A DNA stretch of 64,000 bases from Dimorphilus gyrociliatus (Eukaryota > Annelida > Polychaeta > Dinophilidae): the NCBI GenBank assembly GCA_904063045.1, contig CAJFCJ010000006.1, positions 3,736,408 through 3,800,407 on the forward strand, in the 5' to 3' direction. Both the position numbers and the translations under genes were made by a program. The notes beneath the pieces were generated by a model. The model did not search any database. It worked only from the letters and a program-made list of their open reading frames with translations, and was not told where the DNA came from. Positions 1-11,946 of the stretch are shown piece after piece (the stretch's first letter is position 1; every line of letters begins with the position of its first letter).

Positions 1-147
1 AAAAGTTGCCGTTCGAATAAACTTCGATAATTAGTCAGCAATGTAAATAATAGACAATTTCTAGCAATCGATAGGATATTAAAAGTATACTATACTATTC
101 TATATATTTTGTTCACTTTTCACCTCACTGTTTTGTTTTACTCTCGC

Positions 148-983
148 CTAACAACATTCAGCAGTTTTACCTACAGCATAGTAAGTTGGCTTATATCGCG
201 ATAATCTTATCATACATAGTATTGGTACAACAATCCAAATGCAATTGACACCAAAGACAACGCCGATTAAAAGGCCTGTAGATGTTTCATTCGTATATTT
301 CCTTGCGTCTGGCACTATTTTAGGTATATATTGTAGAACGTAGATTAAAGTCTTCCATAATGTCATTGTACAAACGGCGAACGTTAAAAGAATTGCGTGT
401 TGACTTTTACAAAAGTTCTGTATATAGAAAAAAAGAAGAGATTTAAATACAGAATCAATACAAATACATATACATGTATAAACAAACGTATGATATTAAT
501 TACGTAATAAGTTACCCGCCAATCCTCTTTTTCGGTAGTGGGATTGAACGTATTTGTTTATAATAGTGATTTTTCCCTATTCTATCAAATAATATATAAT
601 TGTTAAATTTACCAATGAAATAATAATCCAGGTCAACACAAATTCAATAACATTGCAACATTTTTCAGCCACTATAAAATTATCCTTCTCGTCTAAGGGT
701 CTCTCGTCAATTTTAGTATATTTGTGATCTATTAGAGAAGAACTTGAAGGTATAATAGAATAATAAAGGTATTTTGAACGAAATACTCACAAGGTATGAA
801 GACAGTGGCCAATTTACCTTCAGGAAAACTCTCTGGCCGTAGAAAGACGAAAAAAGAGTCATAAAGGCTAACAAATGATGAAAATATTAGCCAGTATTTT
901 ATCCAAATTGGTAATAATCCACCACACCAAATATTTCTACAATTGCTTTTGCATGACATAATTTTGAACAATCCACACAGCAC
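148..983 (-). CDS. small multi-pass membrane protein, EXPERA-like family (tentative)
   Basis: Three exons join in phase: 791-983, 613-728 and 148-417 (donors GTGAGT and GTAAAT, acceptors TAG and CAG), giving 192 residues from the ATG at 983. Hydrophobic stretches lie near residues 20-46, 86-103, 107-125 and 150-173, so about four membrane helices are likely. A DSFFVFLRPES stretch follows helix 1, a conserved-looking acidic/aromatic segment (KYTKIDERPLDEKDNF) precedes helix 2, and an MTLWKTLIYVLQ segment follows helix 3. This layout recalls uncharacterised emopamil-binding/EXPERA-like proteins of fungi and animals; that is a resemblance from memory, not a proven assignment. Function unknown. 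Confidence 0.6.
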
Positions 984-3900
984 ATGTACTGTCTAGATAG
1001 TTGTTGAATTATCGTAAAACGATCAGTTAAATTACGTCACTTCCGTTTAAAATTTGGAACGCGCCAACTTAAAATGATTAACAGTTTAGTATTGAGACAT
1101 ATTTTTTTTATATATCCTAGGCAATACTAATTTTTCATTCGCTAATGTTTAGAAAAGCTGTTTGCTGTAGAACACTATATATTGTTTATATTAAAGCCGA
1201 GTGTACTGATTGGGTAATTTTATCTCACAGTTTTCTTCTCTTTCAATCTGTAAAAAGTATTTTAATATCGAACAGTGAAAATGGAAGGGAGAATTGGTAG
1301 TTAACCCTAAAGAATTATTGAAATGTATAATATTTATTATATATAGAAGTATATTAGGAATATTATAAGGAACCAGTCGCTCAAGACTTTTATTTACACT
1401 TAGGCAAAGTTGTGTATATTTATATATATATTTATAATTATGTAAGATAAGAAAACAATTGTTTCTTTGTTCTAGGATATAGAATGAATAAAGAATAATA
1501 TACAAAGAGAAAAGAGAGACTACCTATATTCAGTTTCGTTGAAGATTTTTCTCTATTCTCTCCCCTTAACACCGATTCTTCTGGTGAAAAGTAATATATA
1601 TATATATAAAGGAAAACTGCAATATCAGTTGAACACCTTTATGAAATAAAATCTCCTCTTATGTTAAAATTAAAACTTGTTACAAGTTAAAGACATTTTA
1701 ATTTCCTGCTTCCCTTATTGGTATATAATACTTACGATTTCCTCGCTTTTAATGTTCAACCGATGAATAAAAACTATAAAAAGAATAAATAAAATTTTAT
1801 ATTATACCTATAAATTCTTAAATAAACATATTTTAAAAAGAACAATCGAATGATTTACGGCATTTTCTATTTTATAATCAGCTATCAAGTAAGCTAAAAC
1901 AAACAAGACAAGATAGAGATGCAGAAAATAGGAAAAAATTCTATTGGTAACAAATGTATAATATCTTTTTTCTTCTTTTTACATTTGTTCATTAAAATAA
2001 CCTCGGTAGGATTTAAATATCATAGTCTTTATCATTGTATTACCCAAAAACTCCTTAGAGTTTAGAGTTAATAGTCTAAGTCCACTAGTAATCGAGAACG
2101 ATGGGCGTTAAGGGACTTTCTTTCAGTTTCGAATCTTTAAATAGATTCCATTATTCAAAGAAAAAGCTAAAAATCTTTTTTTTTTCAGACACTTAGTCTC
2201 TAACACGAATTACCATTAATTACCATTGTAAAATTTAAGAACTTAACAATCGATTCGAGTAACCTTTTGTTCGAAAGGATTTAATATAATTTATACTAAC
2301 TTTAACTAAGATAAATGATCATTCTATCATGTAATATTTCAAATGGATTGTTTAATTTAGTCTTACGATTCTTTAATATAGATTCAGGTTTCTTCAATAC
2401 ATTAGTTAATGGAAAAGAATTAAGACAATGCATAATTAAAACTATAGAATAATCATTTATTAAATTAAGTCTATTACTGATTCAGCTAGAAATAAAGAAA
2501 CAGCTGTTAATGATATAATGCCTTTATTCTCTTCTTAACCTAACTAGTTTCAACTTGTATTAATCTTTAAAGTTGACTTTTTTCGTTCTTTTCTCCTTTC
2601 AAACTTTTATAGCTGGCTTTTTCGATTGATTTTATTTTTAGCCAAATTCTACTTAAGTATCGTTTAATAAACAAAAAGAGCTAAGTTCTATACTAATCCT
2701 ATTGATTTTTACATATGATAAGTAATAATAAGTAATTAATTATTATATATATTATTAACTTTTCTTTTGTAGTATACAGTCAATGAAGAGATAAAGGAAA
2801 CTAGATTTTAAAAAATTGCTTTGGTTAGTTATTTCTTTACGTTATTCAACATTTTTCATCATAAAATTAATTTCATCAGTTGAACATGAAATTAATTAAT
2901 ACAATTTCGCAATCAATAACAATTAATTCTCTTTTTGTCAGTTTTTATAAACTTAGGATTTATCAATATATCAGCTTCTTTAATTATTCATTTCATTCAC
3001 TTTTTGAAGTTTAATAACATAAATAAACCTTTTGATAAATAATTGAATCGTTAAAATTGTAACTATTTCGAATCTTTATAATACAATCGAATTAGATACA
3101 ATACAAAAAGCAAGGATATTTCTTCATAAAAGAACAGTTTACTTTCGAATTATTGCAGACAGTTACTTCCTATTAATAGATTCGCACTTAAGTATTCTCT
3201 TTATAGAAAAATACAAAAAAAGTAATAAAGAACATATAAAGAAAAGCGAACATTCCCTCTATTATGAATAAAATTATAAAATTATGTTATAATTCTAAAA
3301 AAGATTGCAATGGTTAGTTAAGTAATAATTTAAAAATTGTTTAGCATAGTTTTTGTTTTTTCTCAGTAAACAGAAAGAACTTTTGAAGAGTTCGTAACAG
3401 TAAAATGAGTTTACTATGTAACCACTTTCAGATTGGTATTAAAGCCAAAAATATATATATATATATATATGATATTTTTGAGTAATGACTGTCCTGATAG
3501 TGTCTTATTCATCTACAGTTTAGAAGCATTTATAGTTTCTATATGTCATATAGTATTATTAATTAATCTTCAGGCAGCTATAATAATGATCTAGTGGTTG
3601 TTTTTAATTAGCTTGAAATATATATATATATATATCTGTATAGATGTCTCATCTATTATTCTTCATAGCTATAATAAGTAACACTTGTTTTACTTTCTTA
3701 TCCTTCAAAATAATTTATTATAAATATCCTTTTGGCCATCTGCCAATAAAAGTAGGAATTTGTCATTTTTCATTATTAGTATATATCCTTTTCAACTAGC
3801 AATTAAAAGCATGTTTAATAACCTTTATACACAAATACAGTGGCATTATTATAGCGATTTTCTTGTGTAATTATATGAGATTGGATGAAATAATACAATT

Positions 3901-5173
3901 ATTAAGTTACTCATGTACAAACTCATTCTAAAACCCGACTAATTCCTCTATTAAAGTAAACAATATAAGTTTCCAGGAATAAGAAGAGAAGTTAAGATAC
4001 TAATGCCTTATATATGAATATTACATTTCTTGAAACATATTCAATTTTTGAGGATGAACCAAATTGTTTAGTTCTTATTACTAATTTAATCTGTCTATAT
4101 AGTTTATCTAATAGTATTCTTTATGTTTTTTTACTAGTGGACAATTAATTTTTAAGAGATTATCATAATTGTCTAACACTATTTTAGAGTAATACTATTT
4201 AATAGACAAAAAGAGCTTCATAAAACTTTCAACCTTCTGTCTTTCTCTTTTTTGTCTATGCTAAGACTTACAATAAAAAGAATCTATAATCTCTAATAAT
4301 AAGAATAATTAATATAATAATATTGTATAACTTTCGCTTAAGAAAAAGACAAGTTTACATTATTATCGACCATTATCTTAATCTGTAATATCACAATATA
4401 TTTCTAACAATTTGTCAATAAAGTCTTCTGAATACAACTTAAAAAGTATATAAAAAAGTTTCTACAATTTCTATGAATGGATCAAGTGTTAGTTAATTAG
4501 AATTTTAGTACTGTAGTAGGCAACTAGCGTTAATCTTAATTTTCTTTTTACAGTGGTTTATTTAATTATATAAGAAATATTCAGATATGCAGAGTTATTT
4601 TTTTATTGATCACATGCTATTCGTCGATTTGAAATTAGAGAAAAGAGTAATACGTAAATAGATGTTAACTATACTTTTAAAGATTTCAATGCGAGAATTC
4701 TATTTTGGGAAAGGAATACTTCCGGTAAATGAAAAAAAAATAAAAAGCTTTTTCTATTTTAAGGAATAGATCTTAATTTCTTTTTTTACTAGCTCTTCCT
4801 TCTATTTGCATATTTTACCCTTAATATAAACTTTTGATTCTCATAAAAAAAGAAAAAGATCTCTATCTCGCTTTTTTATTACTCAACTTTTATTGGGGAC
4901 AAACATGTTCAAAAACTAGGCTAGAAATAATAACCTTTGATTCAATTGTATTGAAAAAAATGACAAGTATTTAACATTTTAGTCATTTTTATCTCAAAAG
5001 TCATCTTACAACGTAGTTAATGCAAATATTTTCACTGATTGTAGTGCCCTCTGTTGAAGAGATTACGTATTATTATTTGACGCCATTGTTATTTTATTCA
5101 TCAATAAAAAAAAAACTATTCTTTTAGTTGGATTACAGTATACTAATAATGGCAAAAGAGATAAATTATGAAG
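984..5173. other. gene-free AT-rich intergenic DNA
   Basis: About 4.2 kb in which I find no supportable gene on either strand. It is dense in short A/T runs and TA microsatellites, and open frames here are short and of low complexity. The frame at 1191-1505 (minus) is isoleucine/tyrosine/asparagine-rich AT translation without splice partners. Confidence 0.6.
3451..3470. repeat. TA dinucleotide microsatellite
   Basis: Uninterrupted AT/TA dinucleotide run. Similar runs occur at about 20340-20368, 20508-20534, 20910-20926, 42405-42431 and 50065-50085. Confidence 0.9.
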
Positions 5174-5182
5174 AAAAAAAAA
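5174..5182 (-). terminator. RNA polymerase III terminator of tRNA-Lys
   Basis: A run of nine A on the plus strand, hence nine T on the transcribed minus strand, begins about five bases after the 3' end of the tRNA. Runs of four or more T are the pol III stop signal. Confidence 0.8.
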
Positions 5183-5187
5183 TTATT

Positions 5188-5260
5188 CGCCCAATGTGGG
5201 GCTCGAACCCACGACCCTGAGATTAAGAGTCTCATGCTCTACCGACTGAGCTAACCGGGC
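5188..5260 (-). tRNA. tRNA-Lys (anticodon CTT)
   Basis: A 73-nt cloverleaf on the minus strand. The acceptor stem is GCCCGGT/ATTGGGC with one G-T pair and discriminator G. The D arm holds TAGCTCAGTCGGTAGAGC (A box), the anticodon stem TGAGA/TCTCA encloses loop CTCTTAA with anticodon CTT, and the T arm is GTGGG TTCGAGC CCCAC (B box). No intron. It reads Lys AAG codons. It stands alone upstream of a GPCR gene and is presumably transcribed by pol III from its internal boxes. Confidence 0.97.
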
Positions 5261-5418
5261 AGACAACACAGGTTCAAAAATAACCATAATTCACTAATTG
5301 TTAACATGATTTTTATTAGCTAACTTTAGAATTGCGCAATTAAGTGAAAATTTTACCTTCTAAATCAAAAAGTCACTTTGTTTAGGGATAAAACTGAAGA
5401 AAATTATAGGAATAGAGT

Positions 5419-6411
5419 TTAATTACAACATGGAAACACTTTGAAAATAATTTTCTTGGTATACTTTCGATATGACGAATTAAAGACATAAAAAGTAATT
5501 GGATTCCAAATTGAATTGAAAAAGATAATCAGGTAGATAACTATTGACTCTGTATGTAAGATTTTCAATAAGAAAATGATAGTTGGAGTAAAAGTTATTG
5601 CGGATAGTAAGGATGTTACCAACATACTCTTAATTATCTTAGCATTTCGGCTAGAAATTGCCCGATTTGCCAGTATTTTCTTAATATCATTTCCATGTTT
5701 GATAGAATTACTGCCATCTGTTGATGTAGTAGAACTCGGTTCGACCTTAACAATATTTTTTCGGCTTCTAACTAATTTATAACCGATAAGACTGTAAAGT
5801 ATTATTTGAAAGGATAAACTTAGAGCAAAAACAATTGACATGGCCAAAACAGCGAAACAGTGATTTATGCACGGTTTCCTATATTGGTAACCAGTCACAG
5901 ATGACAGAATTAATAGAATCAATAAAAGTAATATTGTTGAAATTTTGAAAATCAAATTATCCTTTTTTAAAGGAAAGTATACATTTATGAATCTATCAAA
6001 AGCAATTACACCCAAAAGTGCTGCTATCATCATAATACAGAATAACGTTGTACAACTGAAGAATATCATCGAATTATTAAATTGAAACCATATTATCTTC
6101 TTTTCAATAACATTGAATAGAAGTTCAAGCGAAGATAATCTTATTATTGGTATAAATGCTACCACAAAAAAGCACATGAAAATGCTCAAAGATGAATAAA
6201 TTACCATTAACATCAATGATAAATTGAAATATTTCCGATTGGATAAATGAAAAGCCAAAGTAAAAGAATTTCCAAGTCCTCCAAATACTAAAATGAATGG
6301 AATTAAGATATAAGTACTCCATTCTTCAGCAGTATTAAACAATTCTAAAATAGTTGTTTGAACTGTGATAATTGGTTGAAAGTTTAGGAGAGAGGGATTT
6401 GAGAAATTCAT
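5419..6411 (-). CDS. rhodopsin-like (class A) GPCR, orphan
   Basis: Intronless frame of 330 residues starting at the ATG at 6411. Seven hydrophobic segments are visible. TM1 carries GGLGNS (the GxxxN motif), the end of TM3 reads FDRFINVYFPL in place of DRY, and TM7 has WNPITFYVF, a variant of NPxxY. There are N-glycosylation candidates near the N-terminus (NFS) and a basic third intracellular loop (RSRKN...) followed by a Ser/Thr-rich stretch. The usual CWxP of TM6 is absent; a FTPT stretch sits there instead. Ligand cannot be told; lineage-specific chemosensory or peptide receptors are plausible. It is transcribed away from a second GPCR gene 1.6 kb to the right. Confidence 0.85.
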   Translation of the reverse strand: MNFSNPSLLNFQPIITVQTTILELFNTAEEWSTYILIPFILVFGGLGNSFTLAFHLSNRKYFNLSLMLMVIYSSLSIFMCFFVVAFIPIIRLSSLELLFNVIEKKIIWFQFNNSMIFFSCTTLFCIMMIAALLGVIAFDRFINVYFPLKKDNLIFKISTILLLLILLILSSVTGYQYRKPCINHCFAVLAMSIVFALSLSFQIILYSLIGYKLVRSRKNIVKVEPSSTTSTDGSNSIKHGNDIKKILANRAISSRNAKIIKSMLVTSLLSAITFTPTIIFLLKILHTESIVIYLIIFFNSIWNPITFYVFNSSYRKYTKKIIFKVFPCCN

Positions 6412-7134
6412 ATTATCTATATCTTATCTTTCCAACACTCTTTGATAAAGTCTAATAAAAGTTTCAGTGTATTTTATAGTAGTATGCAAATTTTAAAAAT
6501 CTATATTCATAAATTGCAACCGCCTATACCTATGCCTTGAGATATTGACAATTTAGAATGTGATAATGGATTACGTTTTCCCCCACTTCTTTTACTAAAA
6601 AAAAACACGAGTGACAAATAAAAACAAAATAGTTTTTCAGTTAAAGAAGCTGATGGAGATTAGATACCCAATCAATAAGGTCTATTCTAGAAGTGTTATA
6701 GAGTAAACAACTTTCCTTCCCAGTTTCAGACCAGATAAACTAAGGCTTATTGAATTATTTTGATACAAAGGTGAGACAAAGATCAATATAAAGTGCCAGA
6801 CTTAAATTATTAAGTAGAGGAAATTCAATACATAGTCCTTAATTGAAAAATCACGTCATTTCGCACACGCCGTCCGCCATTTTGATCGGATGATCCAACA
6901 AGGTTGGTCGATCCTGACCGACCTTGTCCCCTTCTTTAAAAATAAGATCATCATTATAATTTTCCCCAAGAGATCAGGTGATAACAGCTGAAAGTTTTTA
7001 TTTCGTGTTGTAATCATAAAATAATTTAAGCATCATTAGTGAGACAAATATTGTTTCAGATTAAAGTTAGAATATGGACATCTTCGCGAACATGTTAAGA
7101 TGACAGATTCAGAGGTAGCCAGTACAAAACTAGT
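6412..7134. other. intergenic region between divergent GPCR genes, with a short inverted repeat
   Basis: No coding signal seen. It contains a C+G-richer patch at about 6855-6930, including CCGCCATTTTG (a YY1-like core on the minus strand) and an inverted repeat at 6898-6925. It may hold the promoter of the leftward GPCR. Confidence 0.4.
6898..6925. repeat. short inverted repeat (hairpin)
   Basis: Arms CAAGGTTGGTC and GACCGACCTTG pair over 11 positions, with one G-T pair, around a 6-base loop. It is isolated; I cannot link it to an RNA family or a mobile element end. Confidence 0.7.
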
Positions 7135-7334
7135 CTTCGATTCTTGTAGGAACTACTGGTAGACCTAGTGGATTATCAGCTACATCTTTCACCGCACTTC
7201 CATGATTACCAAAGTTTGTATCATTGATAAAATATCCATTATTCGCCATTTCTCTCATCTCCGATTCGTCAATTTCCTTTGCCTCAAGTTGTTCATCTTG
7301 CGAAGAAATTGGTACTCCTTCTAAACCTACCTAT
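7135..7334 (-). CDS. orphan terminal exon, unknown gene (partial)
   Basis: On the minus strand a frame of 66 codons opens right after a plausible acceptor (pyrimidine-rich tract, then GAATAG at 7335-7340) and ends in TAG at 7135-7137. The composition is protein-like and unlike the AT-rich frames around it: VPISSQDEQLEAKEIDES near the start, a central GYFINDTNFGNHGSAV and an end of NPLGLPVVPTRIED. It has no in-frame start of its own except internal Met, and I could not find an upstream exon on this strand before the next gene. It could be the last exon of a gene with a distant 5' part, or a decayed fragment. I do not recognise the family. Confidence 0.35.
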
Positions 7335-8052
7335 TCAAACAGCGAAAGGGAATGAAAACCTTAATTAACTGTTACATTCTACTACATGAAATAATATTTC
7401 TAACCATTCTTTCACTCATTACTATACAAATTAAGAAGAAAATGTACTTTTTCATCATTTTGCCTTCACTTAATGATTGCGTTTCTTTGAAGTATATACC
7501 ATTTTTATACAGGTGGGTTACTATTTATATTCTTTATAAATTTTCAACCTGTTGCAGTTGTTGCAGTCTAAAAGAAAATAAATCTATTATCGCAATTTAT
7601 AAATAAAGTACTGAATTTCGACGTATCACGCAACTTTACATAAGTTCTTTTTTTTTGTTCTTCCATTCATTTCAAATGGCAAATATGCAAAAATGAATTA
7701 ATCCTATCTTAGTGCAATTAATTGCTTATGCTAATCTCTCATAATTTAACAATATACGTGCTCAAATGCTTTTAGTGAGCATCGATGCGGATGTAATAGT
7801 ACATTAGAGTATATTAACTTTTTCTTGCAGCCATTTTGTCAATTAATAAATAATAATAAATTATTTTTCTCACATTCCTTACTTTGTCATTTGATGATAA
7901 GTTAAACAGATTCATTCCTATAGGAAAAGATGGTTGTCAATATGACTTTAAACTAATAAAAGAATTCACTACCTAACTCTTCAGCTCATCTTTTTAATTG
8001 TTTATATGGAAATTTTTTAAATGGACTATTCAAAGACAACAAGTAACTTTTA
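7335..8052. other. intergenic region upstream of the rightward GPCR
   Basis: AT-rich sequence with no supportable gene. The plus-strand frame at 7352-7606 is low-complexity and not believed. It probably holds the promoter and 5' UTR of the GPCR starting at 8053. Confidence 0.4.
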
Positions 8053-9029
8053 ATGTCGAATAATACAACAAATTCTTATTGTACATTTAGCTTTCAACAA
8101 ATTCCTGCATTTTTGTTTTTATTATTTGGATCTGTTGCAAATTTTGTATTACTTTTATTACTAAATTCAATTTCAAAGCATTCTAAAGTACCCATTATTT
8201 TTAAAATTGTATCATTTAACGATATGTTTAATTGTCTTGTAGTTAGTATGTCAATTTTTGGAAATACGCTCGTTTGTAGTCGGATAAATGATACTAAAAT
8301 GTGTTCAATTAGCGGTGCGCTAACTTTAATTTTTATACTTACTTCTGAACAATTAATATTCATTATGACTACTGAGAGATTGTTTATGGTAGTCTTTCCT
8401 TTGTTTTATATGAGATTATGCAAGGGACGAGATACTTTTATTATTGTTTGTTCATTTGTATGTTTCCTTCATGGTTTACTCGTTTCACTTATTCCAATAA
8501 TACTTCATATTGACAGCTATAAATATCAACACTTTCTTGGAATCTGTGTGCTTTATATTACCAATTCAAAAATAGATCCAAAACATAATTTTATCCTTGT
8601 CTACTTTTGTCTATTGATTAATTCAACATCTCTAACAGGACTTTTTAGTTATTGTATTATTTGTTATAAACAACGAAATAATAAGATTTCATCTTATCCA
8701 ACTACCTCGAACAATCAACGAAAAGAAAAAGTTAATCAGTTACAAGCATTAACAATAGCTTTAGGAGTTTCTAATGCTATATTACCATTACCTTTAACGG
8801 TTAGTTTAACAATAATCTGTTAATAGTCTAACTGTATTCGCTTTTATTATTACAGATTAAGATTTTTACCGATATAGGTAGTGGGCAGGAAAATGATAAT
8901 TCATTGGCAACAAAGTTATCAATTATTACCATGACTGTAAAACCTTTGTTGAATCCAATTATATATTTGGCTTTTAACAGTACCTATCGTCAGTATATTA
9001 TACAAAAGCTCCTTTGTAAGAAGACATAA
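8053..9029 (+). CDS. rhodopsin-like (class A) GPCR, orphan
   Basis: Two exons, 8053-8799 and 8856-9029, joined in phase 0 across a 56-bp intron (ACG|GTTAGT ... TTACAG), give 306 residues. Without the splice the frame would stop at 8823 and lose TM7. TM1 carries FGSVANFVLLL, the end of TM3 reads TERLFMVVFPL (DRY variant), and the second exon supplies TM7 with LLNPIIYLAFNSTYRQYI, a good NPxxY motif and helix 8. Asn-rich N-terminus (NNTTN) suits glycosylation. Ligand unknown. It is divergently oriented from the GPCR at 5419-6411, but the two proteins are not close copies. Confidence 0.85.
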
Positions 9030-11177
9030 GAAAACGATATTACGAAAATTTGTTCAATACAAAGCTATTATAATATCTACGTCCCGCAATTATGCAAAAT
9101 GTTAACTGCAAAGCGTATCAATAACGAATTAATAGTATTTATTCGTGGGAAAATAGCTGGTAATATTTACACTTCTTTTGACGACAGTTTTTATAAACAT
9201 TCATAGAATAAATCATTCCAATATTTTCTTAGTTTTTCAATATTTATTAATGAAAAGTCGAAGATAATAGCCTAAATTTCAAATATTGGCCATGGAGTTA
9301 TGGTAATATTTTCCGACTGTTGGAAAATTATTGTACAATTTCATTTCCTTTCTGAGTAACCAAAAGAGCTCTATAAAAGTATTAAGGATACTTATATTCT
9401 TAAATATTTATAGACATTTTCCTGGAAAAAATATACTTTCAATATATTAGAGATCTAATATATTTCCTTAAAGATAACCTAAATCTCCTTCGGGGATGAA
9501 AGAGTTCAGACTCTGATGAATACTGTCCAGAGAGAATATAATCTCTTAGCGAAACAATTTGTATCTTAAGCTTCAGAATTGAGACGTAAATTTTGCCAAT
9601 TAAGCAACTTAATTTGGTTGATTTAAAACTATTATGCACAAGTAATTTATTAATAAAATTAAATGTTACTATAAATCTTAAGATAGATATTTAATCGCCA
9701 TTGGATTCAAAAGGCAGACAGTAACCCTACTTATTGGAACGGTTATTTCTTCCATTCATTATTAATTTATACAATGATACATTAAAACCGAAAGTTATAT
9801 GGTTGTAATGTATATATACAATATATTTCTTTTTAGTGACTACTCTTAGGTGTATAATTATATAAATATAACTAAAAGGAGTGATAAATGTTTAAAACGA
9901 ATAATACATATTTGGAATAAACAGTAGACACAATAAAGTGATATAAAAATGAGAAAACTTTTTCATTGATTTTTTCTAAAGTGGGTAACTAACTTGCAAA
10001 CCTTATTCAGATAGTGTTTCTGCATAAACAAAGAAATTTTCATTCTCAATTAATGTCTCATAATTAAAAAAGCTACCTTTATTTCTCATTATTTGTAGAT
10101 AGAATCTAATGTAACTCTTACTACATTCTAAAATTTGATGGAAATGTTATAACCGTTATAGAGTTAGAAAACAAAAACTATATATCACTTGTATAATCAA
10201 TTGATAGGCTATTAGTACCGGAAGTAATAATGAAAATCAATCGAAAGATTCTTTATCTTATTTTAGCTTTGAGATACAAGGAAATGAACATTTTCAGTTA
10301 CGTTTTAAATAGTATTGTTTACTTATTTCAATATTTTGTATGCTTTTTTGCTGAAACGATTATAAAAGTCTAATCTGTTATTTTTTTGTTTTCTCTCTCT
10401 CTCTATCTATTTGCTTATCCATCAGGCTCCTATTATTTAATACCTGAAGACGATGTAATCATGATAATAATCTAAATGATGTCCCTGACATAAAATTGTT
10501 TGACTTTTTTTTTGATCAGTTAGTATGGAAAATGGAGTAACAGTTGTTCTAATAGCCAAATTTTATTAAGTCGATAGGAGATCTATATCAGTTATAACTA
10601 TTTTTCAGTATATAGCAGGGATATTAGTTCTCCTGAGAGTAGATTTCCCTGATCTACTATACGGAAATTGCAAGGATATATCTTACTTGAAAAACATGAT
10701 AAAAGAAAATCAGAACATTTAGCATTTTTTACCAATTATTGGCATAACATTACTATATTCCAGCGTCCCATCATCATTAGTGTTATTGAAATATTCATTG
10801 AACGGATGTGGTCAATGTCTCTTGTTTTGCATGGAAACCATATTTTTAGCAAATACATTATTTATGACCAGCCTGCTGTATTGACGTATAACCTCAATGT
10901 TTGAAATCTTAGCGTCAATGCTGTCATCTTGACAGAAGGAGCCTGGAAAATAGCAGATATAATAGTACAAATCATCTCACAATTATTCCATGAAACTTAT
11001 TTATTTACAAAAGGATAATCCAGAGGAAAGTTCAAGTCAACTTTTGAAATAAATCACCTGTATTATAGTGTACAGGAAATTTAAACAGATTAAAAGTTAC
11101 ATAGAAGAAGTTATGAAATAATTAAATGATTTCAATAAAAATTGTCAGTTGCTAAATGTCAATTTTTCTCCATTTCA
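9030..11177. other. AT-rich intergenic DNA, no gene seen
   Basis: About 2.1 kb without supportable coding sequence. Frames at 9439-9639 (minus) and 10668-10904 (plus) lack splice partners and family resemblance. The left part should contain the 3' UTR of the GPCR, the right part that of the minus-strand DUF2439 gene. Confidence 0.5.
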
Positions 11178-11946
11178 CTAATTATCACTTTCACTAAAAC
11201 AATCCAAATCTATTTCCAATTCTAGGTTCGATTTTGATGACGATTTTCCTTTCCCCACTTTTAAAATATTTGAAGATTCGGAATTGGGGTTGTTCTCTTG
11301 ATCAATACCAATAATATGAAGGATTTCCCGTATAGTCCTTACACGTTGATGTCCATCTGAAGAGTTTGGTTGATAGATTTTAATACTTTCTGTTAATTTT
11401 TCACTTTTTTGGGTTTCATTAGACAATTTTATTTTTTTGAATGGTTGTGAGAAATTTGTTCTAGGTTCGATCTTCGTGGGATGATCGTTGTGAGCATTAT
11501 TTACAGCCTTTCGTTCTTCATTAAAAGAATCATTTTTATCAAGAGTGTCTTGAATTTGAATCAAAAGCTGATCGCTTTCAATTTCTGCGCCAGAATAAAT
11601 CTAAAGAAGATATAAAGGCTATAAGAAGCAAAATATATAAATCTAATAAACTTACTTTATCAAATCGATAATGAAATGAGTCGATTAAATCCCGAGATTC
11701 ACTCAATATGGCAACCTACAATTATAAATAAGACTATAACTTAAAAGTTATAAATATTTAACTTTAAACCTTAGTGCTATTTATTGTTGTCTTTAAAAAT
11801 CCATCTTTCCAAGTTTTCGATTTTTTAAGCTTTTGGTGTGTATATAAAATCTAAAACAGTATAAGTCAAATGACTATTGTTATTTTAAATAGTGAGCTCA
11901 CAGTAAATTCTTGACATCTTTGATTAAAATTATCTTTTCCATTCAT
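11178..11946 (-). CDS. stand-alone DUF2439 protein, ZGRF1/Mte1-like
   Basis: Four exons join in phase: 11902-11946, 11770-11850, 11656-11715 and 11178-11600, for 202 residues. The first ~75 residues form a compact domain: FTILYTHQKLKKSKTWKDG, then VAILSESRDLIDSF, then IYSGAEIESDQLLIQIQD. This is the pattern of DUF2439, the N-terminal domain of the metazoan DNA helicase ZGRF1 and of the yeast D-loop/crossover regulators Mte1 and Dbl2. The rest is a low-complexity polar tail with basic clusters (FKKIKLS, KGKSSSKS) and an acidic end (IDLDCFSESDN). No helicase domain follows here. A role in recombination or replication-fork repair in the nucleus, by partnering an Mph1/FANCM-type helicase as Mte1 does, is inferred only from the domain. 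Confidence 0.75.

Noticed and set aside
1191-1505. 104-codon minus-strand frame
   Set aside because: Isoleucine/tyrosine/asparagine-rich translation of AT-rich DNA, no splice partners, no domain.
7352-7606. 84-codon plus-strand frame upstream of the second GPCR
   Set aside because: Hydrophobic low-complexity frame in AT-rich DNA; no signal peptide logic or family.
10668-10904. 78-codon plus-strand frame
   Set aside because: No splice signals in phase, no conserved motif; looks like chance.
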